Origin: an uncultured Christensenella sp.
GTDB lineage: Bacteria; Bacillota; Clostridia; Christensenellales; UBA3700
Reading direction: 5' to 3'
Assembly: GCA_910583995.1 (NCBI GenBank)
Contig: CAJTYW010000013.1
Coordinates: 1 to 50,263 of the forward strand
DNA: 50,263 nt
Shown here: positions 26,191 through 34,324 of the stretch, piece by piece
Position numbering within the stretch: the stretch's first letter is position 1
Layout: each line of letters begins with the position of its first letter
Program-made: the position numbers and the translations under genes
The notes under the pieces: generated by a model
Told to the model about the DNA's origin: nothing
Databases searched by the model: none
What the model saw: the letters and a program-made list of their open reading frames with translations, nothing else

Positions 26191-26367
26191 AGGCAGCCCC
26201 CAATTTATATAGTAAATTATATCACATTTGTTTATAATTGACAAGTGCTTTTTAACAATTATTTTATGAAATTTTACAAATTTTTCACAAATCTTAAATT
26301 TGTTTTTATAATTTTCATATATTTTACTTTAATTTTATGTTTGTGACAATAATCTCTTTTTATTATT

Positions 26368-28044
26368 ATGTATAAAAAAATCCATTTTAGTAATAATTTA
26401 ATTATGATAAATTATATTGAGTATAGAGAAAAATTGGCTGTCGCTTTTAAAGGGTCAAAAGATATAATGGCACTTGACACTACTGCTTTGGGAAGAGCAG
26501 CGGTACTTTGTTATATTGATGGTATGACTGATAAGGAATTAATTGACAGAAATGTAATTGAACCGCTTAAAAAATGCGACATAAATTTTGCCTTAAGGCA
26601 GTCGGAAAGATTTAATAGTACAATCAAAAATATCGATTGCATAGACATTACAAGCATAATGCAAGATGATAATAATTGTAATCTTACAAATTATTACGAT
26701 TCAACCGATATTAATAGCAATGGTGAGCAAAACGAAAATGATTCTAAGGGGAATTGTTTGATAAGAGAGCAAAATTGCGTTGAGATAAACGAAACAAGAG
26801 CGATTACTGCGGATTTATTAAACAAGATTATTTATATTTCCGACCCGATTATTGTTTGCGAAAGCTTTGAAGAAATGATAAACAGAATTGCAAGCGGTGA
26901 TATTGGACTTATGATTGACGGGGCAGAAAGTTTTTTTGTTTTATCTTTAAGAGACTATAAGATAAGGGGGATTACCGAACCGCCTGTATCTACAGTTTTG
27001 CGTGGTCCGCGTGAAGGCTTTGTTGAAGATATGAAAGTTAATATGACAATGCTTAGGCGAAGATTTAGAACCCCTGATTTAGTATTTGATTTAATGCAGA
27101 TAGGTAAATATTCAGGTACTCAAATTGCCATTGCATATATTGATGGCGTTGCAGATAACGGCGTTGTGGAGAAAATAAAAAGCAGAATATCTGAAATCAA
27201 TTGCGACGGAATTATAGATAGCTCATATATTGCAAGATATATAGAAGATAATAAACATTCTTTATTTAATCAAGTTGGTACAGCTGAAAAACCTGACATT
27301 ATAGCAGGAAAGTTGCTTGAAGGTAGAGTTGCAATAATTTGTGATGGTTCGCCTACTGTTATTACTTTGCCATTTGTCCTTTTTGAGCATTTTCAAGCAA
27401 GTGAAGATTACTATACAAAGAGCTATCGTGCATCTGCAACAAGAATACTAAGAGTTATAGCAATGATTATAGCTATAAGTCTCCCTGCGGCTTATGTTGC
27501 TTTGCAAGAGTTTCAATATCATATGTTTCCGCTCAAATTGTTAGTGGTAATAATGAATAGTTTGCAAGGCGTTCCGCTTACTCCTACCATTGAAATGATA
27601 GTCCTGCTATTGGTATTTGAAATACTAAATGAAGCGAGCGTACGAATGCCTAGATATGTAGGTACGGCATTGTCTATAGTCGGAGCAATAGTATTGGGAG
27701 AGTCAGCGGTTAGTGCAGGATTACTTTCTGTACCCACATTACTTGTTACGGCTATGTCTACAATAGGACTTTATTGTGTGCCTGACGAAGTAGATGCGGG
27801 CAGTATTCTAAGGATATTGTTTGTTGCAGTTGCAGGAGTTTTAGGTATATTTGGATTGATACTAGCAGTATTTGCATTATTTGGGTATATGGTTGGTTTA
27901 AGAAATTACGGCACAAGTTATATGGCACCATTCGCTCCAATGTTACCACTTGATATGCAAGACGGAGTTACAAAAAAGAATTTGATAGATATGAAGAAGA
28001 GACCTTTTTCTATACCTACAATAAACAGAGTAAGAGCAAAGTAA
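26368..28044 (+). CDS. gerAA: Spore germinant receptor subunit A (GerAA family)
   Basis: Subunit of the inner-spore-membrane germinant receptor (558 aa). The soluble part includes the GerA signature GAESFFVLSLRDYKIRGI, VLRGPREGFVEDMKVNMTMLRRR and AIAYIDGVAD. About five membrane helices follow from residue 355, with PLTPTIEMIVLLLVFEILNE and RMPRYVGTALSIVG. The end, FAPMLPLDMQDGV, is typical. Residues 35-60 (LDTTALGRAAVLCYIDGM) echo the later AIAYIDG strand, as in the first GerA subdomain. No ribosome site precedes the ATG at 26368, nor the next one at 26404, so the true start is uncertain. The expected partners gerAB and gerAC follow in order. Confidence 0.92.
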   Translation: MYKKIHFSNNLIMINYIEYREKLAVAFKGSKDIMALDTTALGRAAVLCYIDGMTDKELIDRNVIEPLKKCDINFALRQSERFNSTIKNIDCIDITSIMQDDNNCNLTNYYDSTDINSNGEQNENDSKGNCLIREQNCVEINETRAITADLLNKIIYISDPIIVCESFEEMINRIASGDIGLMIDGAESFFVLSLRDYKIRGITEPPVSTVLRGPREGFVEDMKVNMTMLRRRFRTPDLVFDLMQIGKYSGTQIAIAYIDGVADNGVVEKIKSRISEINCDGIIDSSYIARYIEDNKHSLFNQVGTAEKPDIIAGKLLEGRVAIICDGSPTVITLPFVLFEHFQASEDYYTKSYRASATRILRVIAMIIAISLPAAYVALQEFQYHMFPLKLLVVIMNSLQGVPLTPTIEMIVLLLVFEILNEASVRMPRYVGTALSIVGAIVLGESAVSAGLLSVPTLLVTAMSTIGLYCVPDEVDAGSILRILFVAVAGVLGIFGLILAVFALFGYMVGLRNYGTSYMAPFAPMLPLDMQDGVTKKNLIDMKKRPFSIPTINRVRAK

Positions 28045-28066
28045 TAATATATTAGAAAAACCGAAT

Positions 28067-28082
28067 AAAAATCGGTATTAAA
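28067..28082 (+). repeat. Copy 2 of the 16-nt intergenic word
   Basis: AAAAATCGGTATTAAA, 21 bases before the gerAB start. Its ATCGGT half can pair with the ACCGA just upstream. Confidence 0.5.
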
Positions 28083-28103
28083 TTTAAAATTAATAAGGTA
28101 AAT

Positions 28104-29186
28104 ATGGAAAAGGCATTAAAAAATTATAATAATGACAATGTGATATATACAAATCAATTTGCAATCATAGCATTTATCGTTATGATAGTATTTAAAATTG
28201 CAATGTTACCTTCTTATATGTATGATACAGTGGGAAGGGATAGTTGGATAGTGATTGGAATATTGATGGCAGTTGAAGGGATAATGTTTTTTATTACTCT
28301 ATACATTGTAAGACGAATTAATTTGCTAAAAGATAACAACAAATGGCTGTATGCTTTTCATATTGTTATGTATGTTTATTCAATGATAAGGTTAGTAACG
28401 CTATATGCAGGGCTTATTACCTATACATCTTCCAGTTTGTTTGACCAAGGCAGAATAGATTTTATAATAATTGCCTTTGCACTTGTTATACCATATCTAG
28501 CATCAAAAGGTGGAAATACAATAGCAAGACTATTTGAAATGATGTTTTATTTTATTATGGCAATTTTAATTGTTATGGTTTTGACACCTAGCTTTAAAGC
28601 GGATTTTAGTGAATTAACACCGATTTTCGGCGGAAATAATGAAAAATTAGGTAATGGTTTTGTTGATTTTTCAGTATGGTTCGGTGATTATGTTCCGTTA
28701 TTATACTTTACCGTTAAAAAGAATAGAAATAAAATATTGGAAAAAACTTCTGTGCCGCTTGCAGTGGTTGGTGCGGTAGTTGGAATAATTGTGTTTTATG
28801 TAGCTTTTATAGCGGTTTATGGCGAAGCAGGTGGACTAGTTTACTTTGCATTTAACAGAATGTCTGTATTTAATACTTTAAGCGATTTACTAGGTGCTAC
28901 AAACTTCCTTAGCATATTAGTTTGGATAATAATGTCTATACTTCAAATTACACTTTTGTTTTTTACAACTTGCAATGCACTATCTTGCATAATCAAAAAC
29001 AAAATTATAGCTATTGTTATAAATATAATTGCAATTTCTGCAATAGAAATGTTTTGGGTAAAAAATTTAGAAAACGCACACAATTTTGCAATTGGGTATG
29101 TAAAATATTTTGTGATTATTTGTGAATTTGCAATTCCGCTTGCAATGTTTATTTATACAAAATGGTGCAAGAAGGAGAAAGTATGA
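28104..29186 (+). CDS. gerAB: Spore germinant receptor subunit B (GerAB, APC-type)
   Basis: Membrane subunit that forms the likely germinant-binding pocket (360 aa, the family's usual size). Ten or so helices run through the protein. It starts with TNQFAIIAFIVMIVFKIAMLPSYM and includes the family-like TYAG...TSSS and the FTVKKNRNKI loop. The fold belongs to the amino-acid/polyamine transporter superfamily. The stop overlaps the gerAC ATG (ATGA). The nearby ribosome site is weak (AAGGT), so translation may depend on coupling within the operon. Confidence 0.9.
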   Translation: MEKALKNYNNDNVIYTNQFAIIAFIVMIVFKIAMLPSYMYDTVGRDSWIVIGILMAVEGIMFFITLYIVRRINLLKDNNKWLYAFHIVMYVYSMIRLVTLYAGLITYTSSSLFDQGRIDFIIIAFALVIPYLASKGGNTIARLFEMMFYFIMAILIVMVLTPSFKADFSELTPIFGGNNEKLGNGFVDFSVWFGDYVPLLYFTVKKNRNKILEKTSVPLAVVGAVVGIIVFYVAFIAVYGEAGGLVYFAFNRMSVFNTLSDLLGATNFLSILVWIIMSILQITLLFFTTCNALSCIIKNKIIAIVINIIAISAIEMFWVKNLENAHNFAIGYVKYFVIICEFAIPLAMFIYTKWCKKEKV

Positions 29187-30313
29187 AAAAGGTATTAAAA
29201 TCAAAATGGGTTATAATAATAACAATTTGTATTGCACTTGTTGTATTTAATGCAATGGTTTTTAATGTAAGTGTGGTTAAAAGAAACATTGTGGTTGGAA
29301 TCGGTCTTGATTATGATGGCAGTGAATACACTTTATACACTCAAGTGGTCTTGCCTAAAAATGGCGGTGTTGCAAGCGGGGGCGGAAATAACTACGTTAC
29401 ACTAAAAGGAAATGCACAAAATATAGATATTGCAATTGATAAGATAGAAAAGGAACAAGGTGCGATTTTGTCCTTTGCACAAGCTGCTATTTTGATACTT
29501 GGCAAAAATATGATGGAAAATGGCGATTTGGCACTTGTTGATACTTTCTTTATGGACGACAGAGTTCACGATAACCTTTTTATTGTTATGGCAGAAGACA
29601 AGGCAGAAGATATTATGAATGCACAGGTGGCTGCGGGTGAAGTATCTAGTTTGCAGTTGGTAAGACAATTAAGACCGACTAAAGCTCCACTTGGTGTAAC
29701 AGCTATATCTTTGCAGGAGTATGTGCGAAATTCCAAAAATGTTAACAAAATAAATTATCTTCCGCTTGTGAGTGTGGAAGAAACAGAGCCATCAACCGAC
29801 CAACAAAAAGAAAATTTAGAGAAAGCAGATAAATTTTTGATATCAAAAACCGCTTTGATAGACGAAAATGGTTTGCAGTGTTTGCTTGATGAAAACTTGA
29901 CTCAAATTTTTAGCCTTACAAAAATGAGTTTGCAAGATGGTGTTTTAAAAGTTGATGGGGACGAAATGTTTAGCGTTCATATTATTGATAGCAAAGCAAA
30001 AATGAGTTACGATTTGGATAAATCGGAGTGTGAAATTAAATTTAAACTTAAAACTATTCGTACGGAAGGTAGGTTTGCAAATAGTAAAATATCTTTTGAA
30101 TTAAGCAAAGACGAAAAAACGAGACTTATGAAATCTATCGATATTAGGACGAGAGAACTAATTAACTATGGATTATCGGTAAATGTTGATATATTAAATG
30201 TGGTAGATGGTTTTTTAAAGAAATTTCCAAAAGAATCAAGCCGAATAATGGCTGACGATTTTTTAAAACAATTGAATTTTAAGGTTAGCGTACAAATCGA
30301 ACAAGTTGAATGA
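29183..30313 (+). CDS. gerAC: Spore germinant receptor subunit C (GerC family), no lipobox
   Basis: Third receptor subunit (376 aa). After an N-terminal hydrophobic helix the family start is seen as RNIVVGIGLDYDGSEYTLYTQVVLP, followed by AQAAILILGKNMMENG, DTFFMDDRVHDNLFIVMAED and the C-terminal GerC domain. GerC proteins normally carry a lipobox and CWD/REI just before this point. Here the segment reads FNAMVFNVSVVKRNI with no cysteine at the cleavage site, so the subunit is probably held by an uncleaved helix. The start at 29183 follows AAGGAG and overlaps the gerAB stop; an earlier in-frame ATG at 29162 has no ribosome site. Confidence 0.9.
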   Translation: MKKVLKSKWVIIITICIALVVFNAMVFNVSVVKRNIVVGIGLDYDGSEYTLYTQVVLPKNGGVASGGGNNYVTLKGNAQNIDIAIDKIEKEQGAILSFAQAAILILGKNMMENGDLALVDTFFMDDRVHDNLFIVMAEDKAEDIMNAQVAAGEVSSLQLVRQLRPTKAPLGVTAISLQEYVRNSKNVNKINYLPLVSVEETEPSTDQQKENLEKADKFLISKTALIDENGLQCLLDENLTQIFSLTKMSLQDGVLKVDGDEMFSVHIIDSKAKMSYDLDKSECEIKFKLKTIRTEGRFANSKISFELSKDEKTRLMKSIDIRTRELINYGLSVNVDILNVVDGFLKKFPKESSRIMADDFLKQLNFKVSVQIEQVE

Positions 30314-30331
30314 TAGTAAAAAATATAGTGT

Positions 30332-30375
30332 GCAGGGCAAGTTACAATAATTGTAATTTGCTCTGTTATTTATTT
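30332..30375 (+). terminator. Terminator of the ger operon
   Basis: CAGGGCAAGTTACAA pairs with TTGTAATTTGCTCTG (two G-U pairs) around a short loop, then TTATTTATTT. Confidence 0.7.
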
Positions 30376-30528
30376 GATAATATAGTATTATTATAAACTA
30401 AGTGTCAATAAATTTGAGAAAACTCAAATTTATACAAAAGCTAAACTTTTACTTGATAAATCAAGTCGGCACAGTTTGAATTAACAATCGCTGATGTCAA
30501 ATGACACTTCGTGTCGCTTGACTACAGT

Positions 30529-30690
30529 TTCCGATAATATAAACTATAGGAAGTAGATTTTAATTGGTATTAAAATTTCATATTGCTAACGAAATAAACT
30601 TGCTGTCGCAAGTACTTCTAGTTTGAAAAATCGTCAGTTACTGCAAAATGTGGCTTCACCCCGCTTTGCGATAACTTCCGATAATATAAA
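30529..30690. repeat. Two copies of a 15-mer flanking a hairpin-rich segment
   Basis: TTCCGATAATATAAA at 30529-30543 and again at 30676-30690, both followed by A/T-rich sequence containing TATAG. Between them is the ACTTGC hairpin and CGCTTTGCG. Confidence 0.7.
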
Positions 30691-30725
30691 TATAGTAATA
30701 AAAATAAAAAATATTATATTAAGGC

Positions 30726-30754
30726 TTGTTATTTTTATAAAAATTTGTTATAAT
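30726..30754 (+). promoter_or_regulatory. Promoter of ktrBA
   Basis: TTGTTA at 30726-30731 and TATAAT at 30749-30754, with a 17-bp spacer and extended TGT. The predicted leader is under 30 nt, which leaves no room for a riboswitch from this start point. Confidence 0.75.
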
Positions 30755-30788
30755 ATATTTGATTATTTTAAAATATATGGCTTAGATT

Positions 30789-32165
30789 ATGGCGATAGAA
30801 AAAAAGAAATTTAAAATTTTAACTCCTGTAAGGGTAATAGTTATCGGTTTTGCACTTATAATTTTTGTAGGCGCATTTTTGCTTAGTCTGCCGATTGCAC
30901 ATAATGATATGCAATGGTTTCCGTTTATGGACGCCCTATTTACTTCTACTTCTGCCGTTTGTGTAACAGGTTTAATTGTTGTGGATACTGCTACTCAGTT
31001 TAATTTGTTTGGACAAATGGTTATTTTGTTTTTAATACAAATAGGTGGTCTTGGAGTAATGACGGCAACAACATTGTTGTTTTTAATGATGCGAAAAAGG
31101 ATAACTTTGAAAAACCGTCTTATGTTACAGGAAGCCTTGAGTGAAGATAGATTGCAAGGTATTGTAAAGTCTATAAAGTTGATACTCATATTGACTTTTT
31201 CAATAGAACTTGTCGGAGCATTAGTGCTAATGTGTAGTTTTATACCTGCTTTTGGTGGTATAGGCGTTTGGATAAGCATATTTATTTCAATATCCGCCTT
31301 TTGTAACGCAGGTTTTGATGTGCTAGGCAAAGTATGTGGCGACCAATTTGGTTCTCTTACTACTTTTGCGGAAAATGCTTTTGTATGTCTACCTATTATG
31401 GCACTAATAGTTATTGGCGGTATAGGCTTTATGGTGCTTATAGATATTGGGGATAGAGCTTTTAGAAAAAAAAGAAAACTTACACCGCATACAAAAATGG
31501 TTTTAATTATAACCGCAGTGCTTATAATTTTTGGTTGGGCAGCTTTTATGGCGACTGAATGGAATGGCGTTTTAAAAGATAAGAGTGTTGGTGGTAAGAT
31601 TTTAACAGCATTATTCCAGTCGGTAACTCCAAGGACGGCAGGTTTTGAAACTGTATCTCAAGCTGCACTTACTCCTGTATCGTATATGCTTACATTGATT
31701 TTAATGTTTATCGGTGCTTCGCCTTCGTCTACAGGTGGTGGTGTAAAAACCACAACACTTGCAGTGCTTATGCTTACGGGGATTAGAACTCTTCAAGGCG
31801 AAAGAGATGTCAATTTAGGAAAAACAAAAATCAATCCAAATGTAATAAAAAGAGCAATTACAATTATAATGCTTGCAATATTGATTATTATGATAAATAC
31901 AATTTTAATATTGATTTTCGAGCAAAATAATCATAATCAAATGGCAAATGTGGAAAATATTTTGTTTGAAGTAACAAGTGCTTTTTCAACAGTAGGACTT
32001 ACAATGGGTATTACTCCAAAGCTTAGTGTAGCAAGTAAATTATTATTATGTCTTACTATGTTTATTGGAAGAGTAGGCACACTTACAATTGGTTTTTCAA
32101 TTGCAAAGCGTAAAAAAATTAATGATAAAATAGAATACACAGACGCTAAAATTTTGATAGGTTAG
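30789..32165 (+). CDS. ktrB: Potassium uptake protein KtrB/TrkH
   Basis: Ion-conducting membrane subunit (458 aa) of a KtrAB potassium system. The four pore loops are visible: TSAVCVTGL, SAFCNAGFD, TPRTAGF and SAFSTVGLTMG, each with the selectivity-filter glycine. Eight or so helices, with a linker rich in Arg/Lys between repeats. The third-repeat helix includes PSSTGGGVKTTT. There is no strong ribosome site before the ATG at 30789, but the sequence starts correctly for the family. Its partner ktrA lies eight bases downstream. Confidence 0.95.
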   Translation: MAIEKKKFKILTPVRVIVIGFALIIFVGAFLLSLPIAHNDMQWFPFMDALFTSTSAVCVTGLIVVDTATQFNLFGQMVILFLIQIGGLGVMTATTLLFLMMRKRITLKNRLMLQEALSEDRLQGIVKSIKLILILTFSIELVGALVLMCSFIPAFGGIGVWISIFISISAFCNAGFDVLGKVCGDQFGSLTTFAENAFVCLPIMALIVIGGIGFMVLIDIGDRAFRKKRKLTPHTKMVLIITAVLIIFGWAAFMATEWNGVLKDKSVGGKILTALFQSVTPRTAGFETVSQAALTPVSYMLTLILMFIGASPSSTGGGVKTTTLAVLMLTGIRTLQGERDVNLGKTKINPNVIKRAITIIMLAILIIMINTILILIFEQNNHNQMANVENILFEVTSAFSTVGLTMGITPKLSVASKLLLCLTMFIGRVGTLTIGFSIAKRKKINDKIEYTDAKILIG

Positions 32166-32173
32166 GAGGAATT

Positions 32174-32857
32174 ATGGCTATCGTTAAAAAAGAAATGTCA
32201 GAGTTTGCTGTTATAGGACTTGGTAAATTTGGTAGTGCAATTGCAAGAGAACTGCACGAAATGGATAAGCAAGTGCTTGTTGTGGATATAGATGAAGACA
32301 GGGTTAATGCTGCAAGTGAGTATGCAACTCACGCTGTTATTGCAGATGCGTCAGATGAACAAGCAATTCAAGCAATTGGTATAAGCAACTTTGATGCAGT
32401 TATTATTTGTATGGGTAAAAATATGCAAGCGAGCATTCTAACTACTCTTATTTGTAAAGAGCAGGGAGCATCTTTTATTGTTGCTAAAGCAAGCGGAAGA
32501 AAACATAAAGAAGTATTGAAAAAAATAGGTGCAGACCTTGTTGTTGAGCCAGAAGAGGAAATGGCACAAAAAATGGCTGTAAGGCTTGTAACACCGCATT
32601 TGAATGATATTATGGTGCTTGATAACTACTTTACTATAGCAGAAGCGGAAGTTCCGCAAAAGTGGGAAGATAGAACGCTTATCGATATTGATATGCGTAG
32701 AAAATTTGGCGTGACATTACTTCTTATTAAAAATGGTGGCAAGGTTACATCAAGTCCAAGCGGCGATACCTTTTTAAGAAAAGGCGACACTATTGTTATT
32801 GGTGGCGATACTGCAAGCGTTGATAAGTTTATAGATAAACTTGCAATGATGCAATAA
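32174..32857 (+). CDS. ktrA: KtrA regulatory subunit (RCK domains)
   Basis: Cytoplasmic gating subunit (227 aa, normal length). The N-terminal Rossmann RCK_N domain has the dinucleotide loop VIGLGKFGSAIARELHE and VVDIDEDRVNAAS. The RCK_C domain covers about residues 140-225, ending in LRKGDTIVIGGDTASVDKF. It binds ATP/ADP, and in many Firmicutes c-di-AMP binds RCK_C. AGGAGG overlaps the ktrB stop region and gives strong translation. A shared terminator follows. Confidence 0.95.
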   Translation: MAIVKKEMSEFAVIGLGKFGSAIARELHEMDKQVLVVDIDEDRVNAASEYATHAVIADASDEQAIQAIGISNFDAVIICMGKNMQASILTTLICKEQGASFIVAKASGRKHKEVLKKIGADLVVEPEEEMAQKMAVRLVTPHLNDIMVLDNYFTIAEAEVPQKWEDRTLIDIDMRRKFGVTLLLIKNGGKVTSSPSGDTFLRKGDTIVIGGDTASVDKFIDKLAMMQ

Positions 32858-32931
32858 TTTAGCATACTTTAATTATTCTTTAAAATAAGTGAAATAGATA
32901 ATAATTATAAATATAGTTGTTATATAAAATC

Positions 32932-32962
32932 AAAAAGACTGCAAATTTTTGCAGTCTTTTTT
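32932..32962. terminator. Bidirectional terminator between ktrA and serS
   Basis: AAAAAGACTGCAAA pairs with TTTGCAGTCTTTTT around a TT loop. Ends both convergent transcripts. Confidence 0.9.
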
Positions 32963-32997
32963 GTTTAATAATTTTTAAATATATATTGTAAATAGCA

Positions 32998-34260
32998 TTA
33001 CCTAATAACATCTGTGCCGATATATTTTCTTAAAACTTCAGGTACTGTTATTGAGCCGTCTTCGTTTTGGAAGTTTTCAATGATAGCTGCTGTAGTTCTG
33101 CCTACCGCAAGACCACTACCATTTAAAGTGTGAACAAATCTTGTTTTTTTATCTGCGTCTCTAAATTTAATATTTGCTCGTCTTGCTTGGAAATCTACAT
33201 AATTTGAGCAAGAAGAAATTTCAACATATCTATTGTAGCTAGGCATCCATACTTCAATGTCATAAGTTTTTGCTGAACCAAAGCCTAAATCACCTGTGCA
33301 AAGAGTAACCACTCTGTAAGGTAAGCCTAAAAGTTGCAATATTTTTTCTGCAGCGTTTGTAAGTTCTTCAAGTTCTTCAAAACTATTGTCAGGATGTGTA
33401 AATTTAACAAGTTCAACTTTGTTAAATTGATGTTGTCTGATAAGTCCTCTTGTATCACGACCTGCAGAACCAGCTTCACCACGGAAACAAGCAGTGTAAG
33501 CACAATATTTAATTGGTAGTTGTTTTTCGTCCAAAATCTCACCCCTATGAAGGTTAGTAACAGGTACTTCTGCAGTAGGTACTAAATAGTAATCTGTGCC
33601 TTTAACAGCATACATATCTTCTTCAAACTTAGGTAGTTGACCTGTACCAATCATACTATCACGGTTAACCATAAATGGTGGGAAAACTTCTGTATAACCT
33701 GATAATGCGTGAGTATCAAGCATAAAGTTCATAATAGCACGCTCAAGTTTAGCACCCCAGTTTTTGTATACAGTAAATCTTGCACCTGTGATTTTACCTG
33801 CACGCTCCCAGTCAAAAATGTTCAAATCTAAACCTAAATCCCAATGTGCCTTTGGCTCAAAATCAAATTTAGTTGGCTCTAAATAGCGTCTTACTTCCAC
33901 ATTTTGGTCAGAGTCGCCTCCATACGGTACACTTTCGTCAGGAATATTAGGGATAGCAAGCATAAGCTCATTTAGTTTACTAACGATTTCATTTAGTTCG
34001 TCGTCATACTTTTTGATTTCATCGCCAAGCTCTTTCATTTCGGCAATTTTGCTGTCTGCATTTCCTTTATTTTTCTTGATTTCGGCAATTTCTTTTGAAA
34101 CTGTGTTTTTAGTTGCTTTTAGTTGTTCAACCTTTTTTATAAGTTCAACACGCTTTGCAGCAAGTGGAGCAACTTCGCCGATAGGTGATTTGCCACTGCG
34201 GTGAGACAATTTTTCAGTCACATAATCTATATTTTCGCAAACATATTTTAAATCTAACAT
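32998..34260 (-). CDS. serS: Seryl-tRNA synthetase
   Basis: Class II aminoacyl-tRNA synthetase charging tRNA-Ser (420 aa). The N-terminal coiled-coil arm (about 28-105) is Lys/Glu-rich (KKVEQLKATKNTVSKEIAEIKK). Motif 2 is FRGEAGSAGRDTRGLIRQHQF and motif 3 is NGSGLAVGRTTAAIIENFQ. TGTGQLPKFEEDMY precedes motif 2. Length is normal. It lies 64 bases after leuS on the same strand, so they probably share a transcript, an uncommon pairing. Confidence 0.97.
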   Translation of the reverse strand: MLDLKYVCENIDYVTEKLSHRSGKSPIGEVAPLAAKRVELIKKVEQLKATKNTVSKEIAEIKKNKGNADSKIAEMKELGDEIKKYDDELNEIVSKLNELMLAIPNIPDESVPYGGDSDQNVEVRRYLEPTKFDFEPKAHWDLGLDLNIFDWERAGKITGARFTVYKNWGAKLERAIMNFMLDTHALSGYTEVFPPFMVNRDSMIGTGQLPKFEEDMYAVKGTDYYLVPTAEVPVTNLHRGEILDEKQLPIKYCAYTACFRGEAGSAGRDTRGLIRQHQFNKVELVKFTHPDNSFEELEELTNAAEKILQLLGLPYRVVTLCTGDLGFGSAKTYDIEVWMPSYNRYVEISSCSNYVDFQARRANIKFRDADKKTRFVHTLNGSGLAVGRTTAAIIENFQNEDGSITVPEVLRKYIGTDVIR

Positions 34261-34324
34261 AATTTATATTTCCTTTATAATTTAAATTTGTTTTAATTTT
34301 ACAATTTTTTATACCTAAAACAGC

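Larger units (their letters stand above)
30314..30788. other. 475-base gap with a terminator, hairpin-rich repeats and the ktr promoter
   Basis: No gene found. Left: the gerAC terminator. Middle (30403-30700): a run of short palindromes, including ATAAATTTGAG/CTCAAATTTAT (30408-30433), ACTTGA/TCAAGT (30451-30466), GACAC/GTGTC (30503-30515) and ACTTGC/GCAAGT (30598-30613). It also has two identical 15-mers. Right: the ktrB promoter. The middle looks like an interspersed palindromic repeat or a decayed mobile sequence. Confidence 0.6.

Noticed and set aside
26290..26367. Forespore sigma-G promoter for the ger operon
   Set aside because: A CATATAT element is present near 26316, but no matching -35 box stands at the right distance.
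30314..30788. c-di-AMP (ydaO) riboswitch upstream of ktrB
   Set aside because: The promoter at 30726-30754 leaves a leader under 30 nt, and the conserved G-rich riboswitch core is not visible in the gap.
30623..30814. 63-residue plus-strand frame overlapping the start of ktrB
   Set aside because: It runs through the hairpin repeats and the ktrB promoter, has no ribosome site, and has an unlikely composition.
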